Translations under genes and position numbers: made by a program
Shown: in pieces, positions 1 through 6,699 of the stretch
How the letters are laid out: every line of letters starts with the position of its first letter
How positions within the stretch are numbered: position 1 is the stretch's first letter
Source of the DNA: Pavlovales sp. CCMP2436
Taxonomy: Eukaryota; Haptophyta; Pavlovophyceae; Pavlovales
Assembly: GCA_026770615.1 (NCBI GenBank)
Contig: MU631488.1
Span: 58,005 to 70,604, forward strand
DNA length: 12,600 bases
Direction: 5' to 3'
The notes under the pieces: generated by a model
Database searches by the model: none
The model's input: only the letters and a program-made list of their open reading frames with translations
Told to the model about the DNA's origin: nothing

Positions 1-32
<32 letters not shown>
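1..32. repeat. Poly-G homopolymer run at the window edge
   Basis: The first 32 bases are all G and are followed by ordinary AT-rich sequence. A run this long at a sequence edge is more often a sequencing or assembly artefact than biology, although G runs of 7 to 11 also occur inside the window (463-473, 3531-3537, 3572-3580). It encodes nothing. Confidence 0.9.
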
Positions 33-33
<1 letters not shown>

Positions 34-165
34 GCTCATGCAGCAATGAGTTTCTTGTTTGTGATTTATTATTCATCATTCAGAACAGTCAGGCGCCAGC
101 TTGAATCCCTATCAGTAATTTATTATTCATCTCTAATATGAATGATTCATGATTAATTGAAAAAG
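33..165. other. AT-rich stretch before the transporter exon (possible intron)
   Basis: This segment is strongly AT-rich, unlike the GC-rich coding sequence that starts abruptly at about 166. It contains the 12-mer TTTATTATTCAT twice (65-76 and 119-130; a third copy lies at 5021-5032) and one copy of a dispersed repeat (83-118). It ends in an A-run followed by AG at 164-165, which could be a splice acceptor for the downstream exon. It may be an intron of the transporter gene or unrelated DNA that truncated the gene. The sequence alone does not decide. Confidence 0.4.
83..118 (+). repeat. Dispersed repeat, copy 1
   Basis: This 36-base stretch matches 6635-6670 in the same orientation at 32 of 36 positions by eye. 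The shared core is GCCAGCTTGAATCCCTA, preceded by CAGTCAG or CAGTCAGA. In both places the sequence just downstream becomes AT-rich. No known family is recognised. Confidence 0.7.
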
Positions 166-452
166 GTACCGCGATCAACATCACCACCTTCTGGTGCATG
201 AACACCACCAACGGCGCCACTTACGCCTTCGTCGGCGCGAGCAACAAGATCCCGGTCGCGCTGATCGGCCACTACTTCTTCCACTCGGTGATCACCTCCA
301 CGGGCTGGTTCGGCGTGGCCCTCGGGCTCGGCTCGGGTCTCGTGTACGCGCTTACGAAGGAGCGCGAGCGCCAGCAGCGCGAGCGAGCGGCCGCGCAGCA
401 GCAGGCAGGCGAGATGGCGAGCTTGCTCGAGGCCCCATTGGACAGCGACTAG
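166..452 (+). CDS. GDP-mannose/nucleotide-sugar transporter, C-terminal exon (partial)
   Basis: The frame reads TAINITTFWCMNTTNGATYA, then FVGASNKIPVALIG, then GHYFF and a hydrophobic TGWFGVALGLGSGLVYALT segment, a charged Gln/Arg/Glu tail, and a stop at 450-452. This matches the C-terminal end of the Vrg4/GMT branch of the nucleotide-sugar transporter superfamily, which carries GDP-mannose into the Golgi lumen for glycosylation. GASNK sits where that family has its nucleotide-binding GALNK motif, with Leu replaced by Ser. Two membrane helices are visible; the full family has about ten, so most of the gene is absent. The only in-frame ATG, at 198, falls inside conserved sequence and is not a believable start. 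An upstream exon joined at the AG at 164-165 is more likely. The frame is open from 153, after an in-frame stop at 150-152. Substrate specificity cannot be proved from this fragment. Confidence 0.72.
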
Positions 453-1079
453 CCACGGGGTAGGGGGGGGGGGCAAAAGGAAAGGCCGACCGCCCAAAGA
501 ATCAAGTAATTAAGTTTGGAATAAATTCCACTTTAGTACGATATAATAAGTCTGGTCCACCCATGGGCCCGGGGCGCAGAGCCTCATTTAAAAGCCTGGA
601 AGGGTATTTTTACCTTTTGGTGCTCGCCGACCCGCGTCCCGAGGCGCCAGTGTTGTGGGGTGGCGGCGTAGCCCCCACTTCAATGTAGGAGGTTCAGTCA
701 GTGTGGGTAGGGGCCGGCCAGGGCCGGCGGCAGCCCCCCCCTGTTCCTGGGCCGTCCAGTGTGGGTTGGGATACAGTGGATACGGCCAAATGCGCCCAAA
801 AAGGCGGCTTTACATTTATTTCGCCTTGACGGCGGGGTGCCTCTTGAACATATGCCGCGGGTCCACTATTCGCGGCACGCTTCGTACCTTTGACAGGCCG
901 CTCGTTAGAGGAAACGTACAAGGCCACAATCGCGAACCCCAGGGCTGTACGCTGCACTGTGGCCTCTGCAACTAACATGTATCTAAGGTCGCATAACTAA
1001 CTCGTCATAAATACTATAAAACAAGATTATACCAACGCGGCTGCATCGCGCACGCTGCGCAGCTGTGCGCGGCAGCTGC
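453..1079. other. Intergenic region, no supported gene
   Basis: The region begins with an 11-G run (463-473) just past the transporter stop and contains a short GGCCGGCCAGGGCCGGC palindromic cluster near 712-728. The short open frames on both strands (655-975 +, 694-978 -) overlap each other, have compositionally driven sequences and show no recognisable motif. I see no RNA gene. Confidence 0.6.
520..525 (+). promoter_or_regulatory. Possible polyadenylation signal for the transporter gene
   Basis: An AATAAA hexamer lies about 70 bases after the transporter stop codon, a reasonable place for a 3' UTR signal. The region is AT-rich and the hexamer could arise by chance. Confidence 0.3.
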
Positions 1080-2344
1080 TCATGCAGCCGGCTGCGCAGC
1101 GCGCATGTACTCCACCACCTCGGCACGCCCACGCTCCAAAGCCGCGGCGATGCAGCGGTTAAAGTCCAATGGGAAGCCGTGCTCTTGCGTGTACCGCAGC
1201 ACCTCGACACTCCCTCCCCGAGCAGCACAATAGCAGGTATCGCTGTGCCTTGCGCAACCGTGCTCAAGCGTGTACCGCAGCACCTCGAGGTACCCTCCCT
1301 CAGCAGCACGGCAGCTAGTATCGCTGCTCCACGGGGCAGCCGTGCTCGTGCGCGTATTTTAGCGCCTCGAGATGCCCTCCCGCAGCAGCAGAAAAGCAGG
1401 GAAAGAAGTCCCGCGGGCAGCCGTGCTCGTGCGCGTATCGTAGCACCTCGACATGCCCTCCATGAGCAGCACCGTAGCAAGTGTTACTGTCCCACGGGCA
1501 GCCGTGCTCGTGCGCGTACCGTAGCACCTCAATATGTCCTCCATCAGCAGCACCGAGGCAAGTTTTATCGTCCCACGGGCAGCCGTGATCGTGCGCGTAC
1601 CGCAGCATCTCGAGATGCCCTCCCAGAGCAGCACCGTAGCAAGTGTTACAGTCCCACGGGCAGCCGTGCTCGTGCACGTACTGCAGTATCGCGAGGTGCC
1701 CTCCCTCAGGAGCACCGCGGCAAGTGTTACTGTCCCACGGGCAGCCGTGCTCGTGCGCGTACCGCAGTATCGCAAAGTGCCCTTCCAGAACAACATTGTA
1801 GCAAGTGTCACTGTCCCACGGGCAACCGTGCTTGCGCACGTACCTCAGCACCTTGAAATGCCCTTCCGAAGTAGCGCGGTAGCAGGTGTTGCTGTCCCAC
1901 GGGCAGCCGCGAATGCGGAGCCAGACCAGTACGTCCAGCCCCCCCTCCCTTCAGCCGCAGCAGCGCATGTGTCCGCGGTAAGCTCGCAATGCCGTTTGTC
2001 TACCAGCTCCTCGAGCACGCCCACGATGCCGATAGACGCGGCGAGGGAGAGCAGCGTGGTCGGAGGCTCATCCTCCGAGTCATCATCCGGGCTTGGAAGC
2101 GTGGCCTCCGGAACGAACCCGGGCAGGTGCTCGCACGCAAACACCACGAGCGCGCGCGTGCGGAAAAAAGGCCGTGCGGCGCCTTCTGCGTCGGGCTCGA
2201 GTGGTCGCGAAAGGCCGTACACGCGAGCCGGGCGCACGGCAGGTCGGCGTCACCGAGGAGCTTAAGGATGGGGTGGAGCAGGTCGCCGCTAATGGCACGG
2301 AGCAGTGGCGGGAGCCCTGTGTCTCGAGCCGCGTGCTCGAGCAC
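1080..2344 (-). pseudogene. F-box-like plus ankyrin-repeat gene, broken by three 1-nt frameshifts
   Basis: Read on the minus strand, three overlapping open pieces join into one protein. The first (from 2344) carries an F-box-like helix (LLRAISGDLLHPILKLLGDA, then DLPCARLACTAFRD). The second (around 2165 to 1945) carries RTRALVVFACEHLPGF and an acidic linker. The third (1925 to 1315) and a fourth (1283 to 1080) are 27-residue ankyrin-type repeats with a core like LRYAHEHGCPWDSNTCYGAA. Each join needs one base: one missing at the A6 run 2164-2169, one missing at the C7 run 1939-1945, and one extra at the G4 run 1333-1336. F-box plus ankyrin proteins usually recruit substrates to SCF ubiquitin ligases, and these repeats mediate protein binding. 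The frame stops at 1080. The true start is uncertain: 2344 is a GTG and no in-frame ATG lies upstream before a stop; an ATG at 2379 is in another frame. All breaks lie in homopolymers, so sequencing error is as likely as real decay. Confidence 0.7.
1100..1925 (-). repeat. 81-bp tandem repeat array encoding ankyrin-type units
   Basis: The landmark CCGTG(C/A)TC or its variant recurs at about 1177, 1258, 1340, 1421, 1502, 1583, 1664, 1745, 1826 and 1907. Every interval is 81 bases except 1258 to 1340, which is 82. That is ten units of 27 codons. The 82-base interval marks the inserted base that breaks the frame. Units at 1340-1907 are more alike than the outer ones, which suggests recent unequal exchange in the centre. 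Confidence 0.85.
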
Positions 2345-2813
2345 CTGGGGTGCTGCCCGCTCGAGCTCGCCTTGGCCATCTCGCGCGGGTGCCAGCGCCG
2401 TGCACTGAACTCGAGGGGCGAGTGGCAGTTACAGTTAGCATTGTTTTTGCGTTTTTAAAAAATCGCAGAGCGTGCGCTTCGAGTCGTGTGGAGGTCATCC
2501 GTCCGCTGATGAACGCGGCGAGCCCACTCGAGAAACACAGAACGTCCGATATGACTAGCTTTTGGTTAACAAAGTCAGCATAGGGATAGGTGTCTCGAAA
2601 TATCCAACCATGGCATTTTTCGGCAGCCTGTACCAAGGGGGTACAGTACAGGGGATCGAGGACAATAAGAACGGCGCTTTTTGAGGCTGAGGCTGAGTTT
2701 CTTAGCAGTTTACATACTAACAATGCTTAAATTTTCTTGAAGTACATACAAAGAATGCAAAAAAAGAGGCTCAGTTTCTTAACACGACGGTTTCTTATTG
2801 CCTGCGATCCCCT
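2345..2813. other. Spacer with a weak minus-strand open frame
   Basis: A minus-strand frame runs from 2723 to 2289 and includes segments such as WIFRDTYPYADFVNQKLVIS and SGRMTSTRLEAHALRFF. Its composition is protein-like, but it opens with TTG, runs out of frame into the ankyrin gene and matches no family I know. It might be a remnant or an upstream exon. Other small structures are a near-repeat of GGCT(G/C)AGTTTCTTA at 2691-2704 and 2768-2781, and a 12-bp inverted pair, TACAGGGGATCG at 2647-2658 and its complement at 2805-2816. Confidence 0.3.
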
Positions 2814-2816
2814 GTA

Positions 2817-3029
2817 TGGGGGGGTATTTTGGGCTGGGGGGTATTTTGGTCCTTTATTAAATACACCAGCAACAAACGTGGTCAACGGTCACCCAATGAA
2901 TACACCGCGAATCCGTCCTTCGCGCTAGGTCGTCGCCCGATGGCGCCGACGCGTAGCGAGCCGCGTGCGGGCGCGGGGCGCACCTGGGCGACGTCGTCCT
3001 CCAAAAAAAAAGCCCAAAATACCCCCCCA
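2817..3029. mobile_element. Small TA-flanked inverted-repeat element (MITE-like)
   Basis: A perfect 19-bp terminal inverted repeat, TGGGGGGGTATTTTGGGCT, is found at 2817-2835 and, reverse complemented, at 3011-3029. Both ends are followed outward by TA (2815-2816 and 3030-3031), the target duplication of Tc1/mariner-type transposons. The 213-bp element is too short to code for a transposase. A second GGGGTATTTTGG copy lies just inside the left arm (about 2838-2849). The open frames across it (2737-2928 + and 2857-3312 -) are by-products of the inverted repeat. Confidence 0.55.
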
Positions 3030-3443
3030 TACTGTACACAACCCATCTTGCAGCAGAATTGCTACTAGTGCGTATGATGGACATGGTGAGCAGCGATGTG
3101 GCGCCGACGGATTCGTGTCGGTTCTTGTCTAGTACTTGTGCTGCCCTGGTCGTCAGCTGCGGCAGCATCAGCATCGCAAAAGCGTTTTTTTGCTCATGAC
3201 TCCGATCTACAGGTTCAGTTGCGCACGGGCCGCCTCCGCTGTAGGCGTCGAGTTGCAAACTCAATCGTCCACTGCTGGCCCCGGGCGAGCCCACCTTCTG
3301 TGCGAGGAGCACGGATGGTGGGTAGCAGCGAGGGAAGGCTTTTTTAATAATAGTTCTTTTAACGTCCTCCGACTTGCAGCCTTCCCCCGACTTGCAGCTG
3401 AGGAAAGGCTTTTATTATAATAGCTTCATCAGCAATTCACTGA
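3030..3443. other. Spacer with short direct repeats, no supported gene
   Basis: AGGGAAGGCTTTTTTAATAA at 3331 recurs as AGGAAAGGCTTTTATTATAA at 3401; over 23 bases (3331-3353 and 3401-3423) 20 match. CCGACTTGCAGC is repeated at 3369-3380 and 3387-3398. No convincing coding sequence or RNA gene is visible. Confidence 0.5.
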
Positions 3444-3647
3444 GATGGGCAGCGGAGCGAGCAGCCCCCGCTGGAGGCTACGTACGAGACCATGTGCTAT
3501 GTACACTGGTACATTTCAGCGAAGTCGAGCGGGGGGGAGGTGGGGACACCCTCGCCTCGCGAATCACCGCTGGGGGGGGGCATCTGCTACGAGTTCGCCA
3601 TCAACCCCACCTCTACCACCATACCTGCTGCCAGGACTAATGTTTGA
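3444..3647 (+). other. Unidentified open stretch, possible terminal exon
   Basis: The frame is open from 3444 to a TGA at 3645-3647 and reads through segments such as PPLEATYETMCYVHWYISAK and GGGICYEFAINPTSTTIPAA. It stays in frame across two long G runs. The residue mix (Tyr, Trp, Cys, Ile, Asn) is more protein-like than that of neighbouring chance frames. It has only an internal ATG at 3492, so it would have to be a 3' exon or a remnant. No family is recognised. Confidence 0.25.
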
Positions 3648-3711
3648 CGTCGACCAAGTCAGTGAGTGAACACCACCTGTTGAACTCCCTCGTACATTGC
3701 CGTCTCGTGGG

Positions 3712-3924
3712 CTACGGTAAGTATACGTGACAGTACTCGCACCCGGGCTCGTCGCACGGGAAGCGGCGCTCGGGCTCGTCGCCCGGCGAGGCCGAGTCCG
3801 AGGCCGAGGCGTCGTCGCTCGTGCCTCCGACCAGCGTGCAGTGATCGGAGACGCCGAGCGCGTGCGTGCACCCCCGGCGGGAGCACGCGTGCGTCCCACC
3901 GCCGCCGCGCGCTCGCTTCGCCAT
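3712..3924 (-). CDS. N-terminal part of a C2H2 zinc-finger protein, inverted
   Basis: An ATG at 3924 opens a 70-codon frame: MAKRARGGGG, then a Cys/His-rich stretch (THACSRRGCTHALGVSDHC), a Ser/Asp/Ala-rich linker and the first half of a C2H2 finger, FPCDEPGCEY, ending near 3733. The next residues, CHVYLP, run into a stop and have no finger character. The ATG sits in a near-palindrome, CTTCGCCATGGCAAAG (3917-3932), so both strands carry an ATG there. The finger has its Cys pair but no His pair. The plus-strand array beginning at 3931 opens with exactly the missing His half. I infer that this is the 5' end of that same gene, turned round. The alternative is a separate head-to-head gene that splices onward (GT at 3724-3725 on the minus strand). 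The plus-strand frame across 3727-3930 is the complement of this exon and is not coding. Confidence 0.6.
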   Translation of the reverse strand: MAKRARGGGGTHACSRRGCTHALGVSDHCTLVGGTSDDASASDSASPGDEPERRFPCDEPGCEYCHVYLP

Positions 3925-3930
3925 GGCAAA

Positions 3931-4911
3931 GATGCTGTTGCTGAGGCGAGCACGCTCACGAGGCACATGCGCACACACAGTGGCGAGCGGCCGTTCCCAT
4001 GCGACGAGCCCGGATGCGAGTACAGCGCCACTACTGCGGGCCACATCACGACGCACAAGCGCACTCACAATGGCGAGCGGCCGTACGCTTGCGACGAGCC
4101 CGGGTGCGAGTACCGGGCAGCTAAGGCGGGCAACCACACGGTGCACAAGCGCACGCACGGCGGCGAGCTGCCGTACGCGTGCGTCGAGACAGGGTGCGAG
4201 TACCGGGCAGCTAAGGCGAGCCACCTCACGGCGCACAAGGGCACGCACAGCGGCGAGCGGGCGTACGCGCGCGACGAACCCGGCTGCGAGTATGCGGCCA
4301 CCCGGGCAAGCCACCTCACGGCGCACAAGCGCATGCACAGCGGCGAGCGAGCTTACGCGTGCGACGAGCCCGTCTGTGAGTACGCGGCCACCCAGACGAG
4401 CCACCTCACAACGCATAAGCGCACACACCGCGGCGAGCGGCCTTACGCGTGCGACGAGCCCAGGTGCGAGTACCGGGCTGCTGATGCGAGCACGCTCACG
4501 GCGCACAAGCGCACGCACAGCGGCGAGCGGCCGTACGCGTGCGACGAGCCCGGGTACGAGTACAGCACCACTACTGCGGGCCACCTCACGACGCACAAGC
4601 GCACGCACAGCGGCGAGCGGGCGTACGCGTGCGACGAGCCCGGCTGCGAGTACCGGGCAGCTGTGGCGGGCCACCTCACGAGGCACAAGCGCACGCACAG
4701 CGGCGAGCGGGCGTACGCGTGCGACGAGCCTGGCTGCGAGTACGCGGCCACCCAGGCGAGCCACCTCACAACGCGCAAGCGCACGCACAGCGGCGAGCGG
4801 CCGTATGCATGCGACGAGCCCGGGTGTGTGTACCGGGCAGCTGAGGCGGGCAGCCTCAAGAGCCACAAGCGTAGGCACAGCGGCACGTTGCGCCCTCGCC
4901 TCCGCCGCTAA
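3931..4911 (+). CDS. C2H2 zinc-finger array protein, 5' end missing in place
   Basis: The frame encodes half a finger (ASTLTRHMRTH) and then ten tandem 28-residue C2H2 fingers of form C-x4-C-x12-H-x3-H, joined by HSGER(P/A)Y linkers equivalent to the classic TGEKP linker. A typical finger reads CDEPGCEYRAA, six or so residues, then HKRTH. Such arrays bind DNA and usually act as nuclear transcription regulators. Three fingers have lost a zinc ligand: finger 4 (first Cys to Arg, near 4270), finger 7 (second Cys to Tyr, near 4554) and finger 9 (first His to Arg, near 4774). Seven look intact. The frame ends with a basic LRPRLRR tail and TAA at 4909-4911. No in-frame start precedes the first finger; the ATG at 3923 is in another frame. 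The apparent start lies on the opposite strand. Long antisense frames here are repeat-driven shadows. Confidence 0.82.
   Translation, partial: DAVAEASTLTRHMRTHSGERPFPCDEPGCEYSATTAGHITTHKRTHNGERPYACDEPGCEYRAAKAGNHTVHKRTHGGELPYACVETGCEYRAAKASHLTAHKGTHSGERAYARDEPGCEYAATRASHLTAHKRMHSGERAYACDEPVCEYAATQTSHLTTHKRTHRGERPYACDEPRCEYRAADASTLTAHKRTHSGERPYACDEPGYEYSTTTAGHLTTHKRTHSGERAYACDEPGCEYRAAVAGHLTRHKRTHSGERAYACDEPGCEYAATQASHLTTRKRTHSGERPYACDEPGCVYRAAEAGSLKSHKRRHSGTLRPRLRR
3960..4878 (+). repeat. 84-bp tandem repeats encoding the zinc fingers
   Basis: The finger units repeat every 84 bases with very similar DNA (CACAAGCGCACGCACAGCGG, then a GAGCGGCCGTACGCGTGCGA-type stretch). Sub-types alternate: fingers 1 and 7 share (A/T)TTAGH, 4, 5 and 9 share YAAT, and 2, 3, 6, 8 and 10 share YRAA. 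The array therefore probably grew by block duplication. High DNA identity keeps long frames open on the minus strand too. Confidence 0.85.
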
Positions 4912-5035
4912 CTATCTTTTTGTTGCCGTTGGTCTTCAGCGTGCATCCCGACCAACGCGACAGCTGTAACTAATAGTGCATTGCTAGCTTGCGTATTTAA
5001 TTCGAAGCTCATTCATTGCGTTTATTATTCATTAT
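4912..5035. other. Short spacer downstream of the zinc-finger gene
   Basis: AT-rich sequence with no gene and no clear AATAAA. It contains the third copy of TTTATTATTCAT (5021-5032), directly before the next inverted-repeat element. Confidence 0.4.
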
Positions 5036-5686
5036 CGGTCCCACCCCTGCGCCTAGTAAATAGTCTAATTATCCTATTGAGTAGGATGGGATCGGCACGC
5101 TGTAGCCAACGATTAACCGCGCGTCGGAGACCTAGGGTCGCCGCACATTGCCGTGGACGCCACATCCTGCGGATAGCCAGGATTCAATCAGATTGATGAT
5201 GCGGCCTACCGTTGATCCGTTATAATCAATTGAAAAAAAGAAGAAAAAAAGAAGAAAAAAGAAGAAGAAGAAGCATGGAGGCCGAATTCGGGCGTGTGGG
5301 CGCACGTGCCGCCAGCGTGTGTCGCACGCCACGCCGGGGATGCTGATAGCTCGCCACGTATTCTGAGCGTGTGGGGCAGCCTACGTACCCTCAGATTTGA
5401 CTAACTCGCCCCTGGTGCAGCCCTAGGGGCACTTAGTCACCATCCTATTGGTCATCCCTGGCCGTATCCTATTTAATAGAATATGTCAAATTAATTAATT
5501 TTGCACTTAATTACTTATGTTAAATTAGTTATTGCGTGCTCAGCGAAGGGTCGAGGCTTTTTATTGGCATCTTGAGACCCTACGTTATAAGGCTCAGCTC
5601 AGGAGAACTAAATAGAGACACACGGCGACCGTGCGGCCCCATCCTACTTAATCGGATCGAATAGGATTTTCTCAGGAGTGGGACCG
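5036..5686. mobile_element. Inverted-repeat element with imperfect arms (non-autonomous DNA transposon or MITE candidate)
   Basis: CGGTCCCACCCCTG at 5036-5049 pairs with CAGGAGTGGGACCG at 5673-5686 (13 of 14). Further in, ATCCTATT plus AGTAGGATGGG (5071-5090) pairs with CCATCCTACTT and AATAGGAT (5639-5667). The arms have indels, so they are old. The 651-bp interior contains no believable ORF, a GAA-rich purine tract and an AT-rich centre with a further ATCCTATT motif near 5465. No target duplication is clear (TTAT on the left, TTTT on the right). It could instead be a decayed fold-back repeat. Confidence 0.45.
5232..5273 (+). repeat. Polypurine GAA/GAAA microsatellite
   Basis: Runs of GAAAAAAA and GAAGAAGAAG form an uninterrupted purine tract of about 40 bases. 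The minus-strand frame through it is only poly-Phe and is not a gene. Confidence 0.8.
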
Positions 5687-5991
5687 TTTTCCTATCTTTA
5701 GTAGTTATGAGTTATTTACAAATATTTAGCGCATGATAAAAGCTTATTGGTTGATTCTGAGCGAGACGATGTGCACCGCAAAAAAAATATGATCCGTAAC
5801 ATTTCTCAGCTTTCCCAGTGCCGACCGTGTTACGCAGGAAGAGGCTTCCCGCGCGTAAGCAGTTTGGGCCCATTGCTTCTCGCTCTGGGCCTCCTACACG
5901 CAGCGGCGAGCGGCGCGTGTAGCAGGCCAACTCCGGTCGCAAAACTCGTCGCCATCGGTGCTCACAAGGGGCCTTCTCCTACGACCAGAGC
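5687..5991. other. Spacer, no supported gene
   Basis: Mixed-composition sequence. The small frames at 5712-5942 (-) and 5747-6052 (+) overlap on opposite strands and have no recognisable motif. Confidence 0.5.
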
Positions 5992-6084
5992 ATGCCACGC
6001 CGTCAAGGGCTCGGGCGCAGGCAGAAGGGTGGCAGCAGGCAGCTCGAGCTAGCCGCTGCTTGCCAGGCGCGCCAGGCCGTTGGC

Positions 6085-6406
6085 ATGGGCAAGTACGCGT
6101 CGAGAGTGCTCGACGAGGAGGTCGTCGACGACGACGCCGTCGACAACCGGGAGACGTCCAAGCAGCGCATGGCCAAGATGAGGGCCAACCGGAAGCGCGC
6201 GGCGGCTGCCAACGTTGCCGCGCCTGCGGCGGCTGCGCTCCCGTCGGGTACGTCGGACTTCTCGCTGAAACAGAACGGCGAGCCATGCAAAAACGAGCGC
6301 GCGACCGACGTGGCCAAGTCGATGCGCGTTCCTCGACCTCGTAGCAGCGCAGGCAGGCAGCGACAACGAGGACGGCGACGGAGACAAGGGGGAGGAGGGC
6401 AAGTAA
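6085..6406 (+). CDS. Hypothetical protein with a probable internal frameshift
   Basis: A 231-codon frame is open from 5992 to 6687, but its best-looking part starts at the ATG at 6085: MGKYASRVLDEEVVDDDAVD, then a basic, helix-prone ETSKQRMAKMRANRKRAAAA and an Ala-rich linker, up to about 6324. After that the open frame turns into Arg/Gly/Gln repeats typical of an out-of-frame reading. Skipping one base near 6325 gives FLDLVAAQAGSDNEDGDGDK and GEEGK with TAA at 6404-6406, a coherent acidic tail. I therefore favour a protein of about 107 residues broken, or misread, by one base in the GCGCG stretch. No family is recognised. The basic helix and acidic tail would fit a nucleic-acid-associated protein, but that is only a guess. 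If there is no shift, the product ends at 6687, inside the dispersed repeat. Confidence 0.4.
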
Positions 6407-6634
6407 CGAGGACTACTACGACCAGGCCGCGCGTCCGCAGCGCGCCGCAGCGCGCAAAAAAAAACATTCCAGATCCGCGAACTGTATTAGCGGTGCACAT
6501 CGTCGCTAAGTCGCACGCTGCACATCCGGAGCCCAGTCCATCGGCACGCGCGGTGGCGCTCAAGCCAGCGCAGCCGACTAAGGCACGCGCGGCAGGCAAT
6601 GGACGACGCAGCGCTCAGACCAGCACAACATTTA

Positions 6635-6670
6635 GACCAGTCAGACGCCAGCTTGAATCCCTAGCAGAAA
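6635..6670 (+). repeat. Dispersed repeat, copy 2
   Basis: Direct copy of 83-118 (32 of 36 bases by eye). It too is followed by AT-rich sequence, and it lies about 30 bases before the third inverted-repeat element. Confidence 0.7.
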
Positions 6671-6699
6671 TATATTTAAAACTATAAAGAATGATGATA

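Noticed and set aside
1..32. Poly-G as a telomere or G-quadruplex locus
   Set aside because: There is no telomere-type unit such as TTAGGG; an uninterrupted G run at the edge is better explained as an artefact.
1100..1925. Regular 81-bp repeats as a CRISPR-like array
   Set aside because: Repeats are contiguous, coding and multiples of three, with no spacers.
1065..2265. Long plus-strand frames (1065-1856, 1534-2265) with 27-residue repeats
   Set aside because: They are antisense shadows of the ankyrin array, whose minus-strand reading has clear family motifs.
3712..4878. A 388-codon minus-strand open frame across the zinc-finger array
   Set aside because: Above 3924 it is the antisense of the 84-bp finger repeats, giving a 28-residue Ala/Arg/Val repeat. 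Only its last 70 codons (3924-3712) look real.
5132..5332. Minus-strand frame with a poly-Phe stretch as a membrane peptide
   Set aside because: The Phe run is only the complement of the GAA microsatellite.
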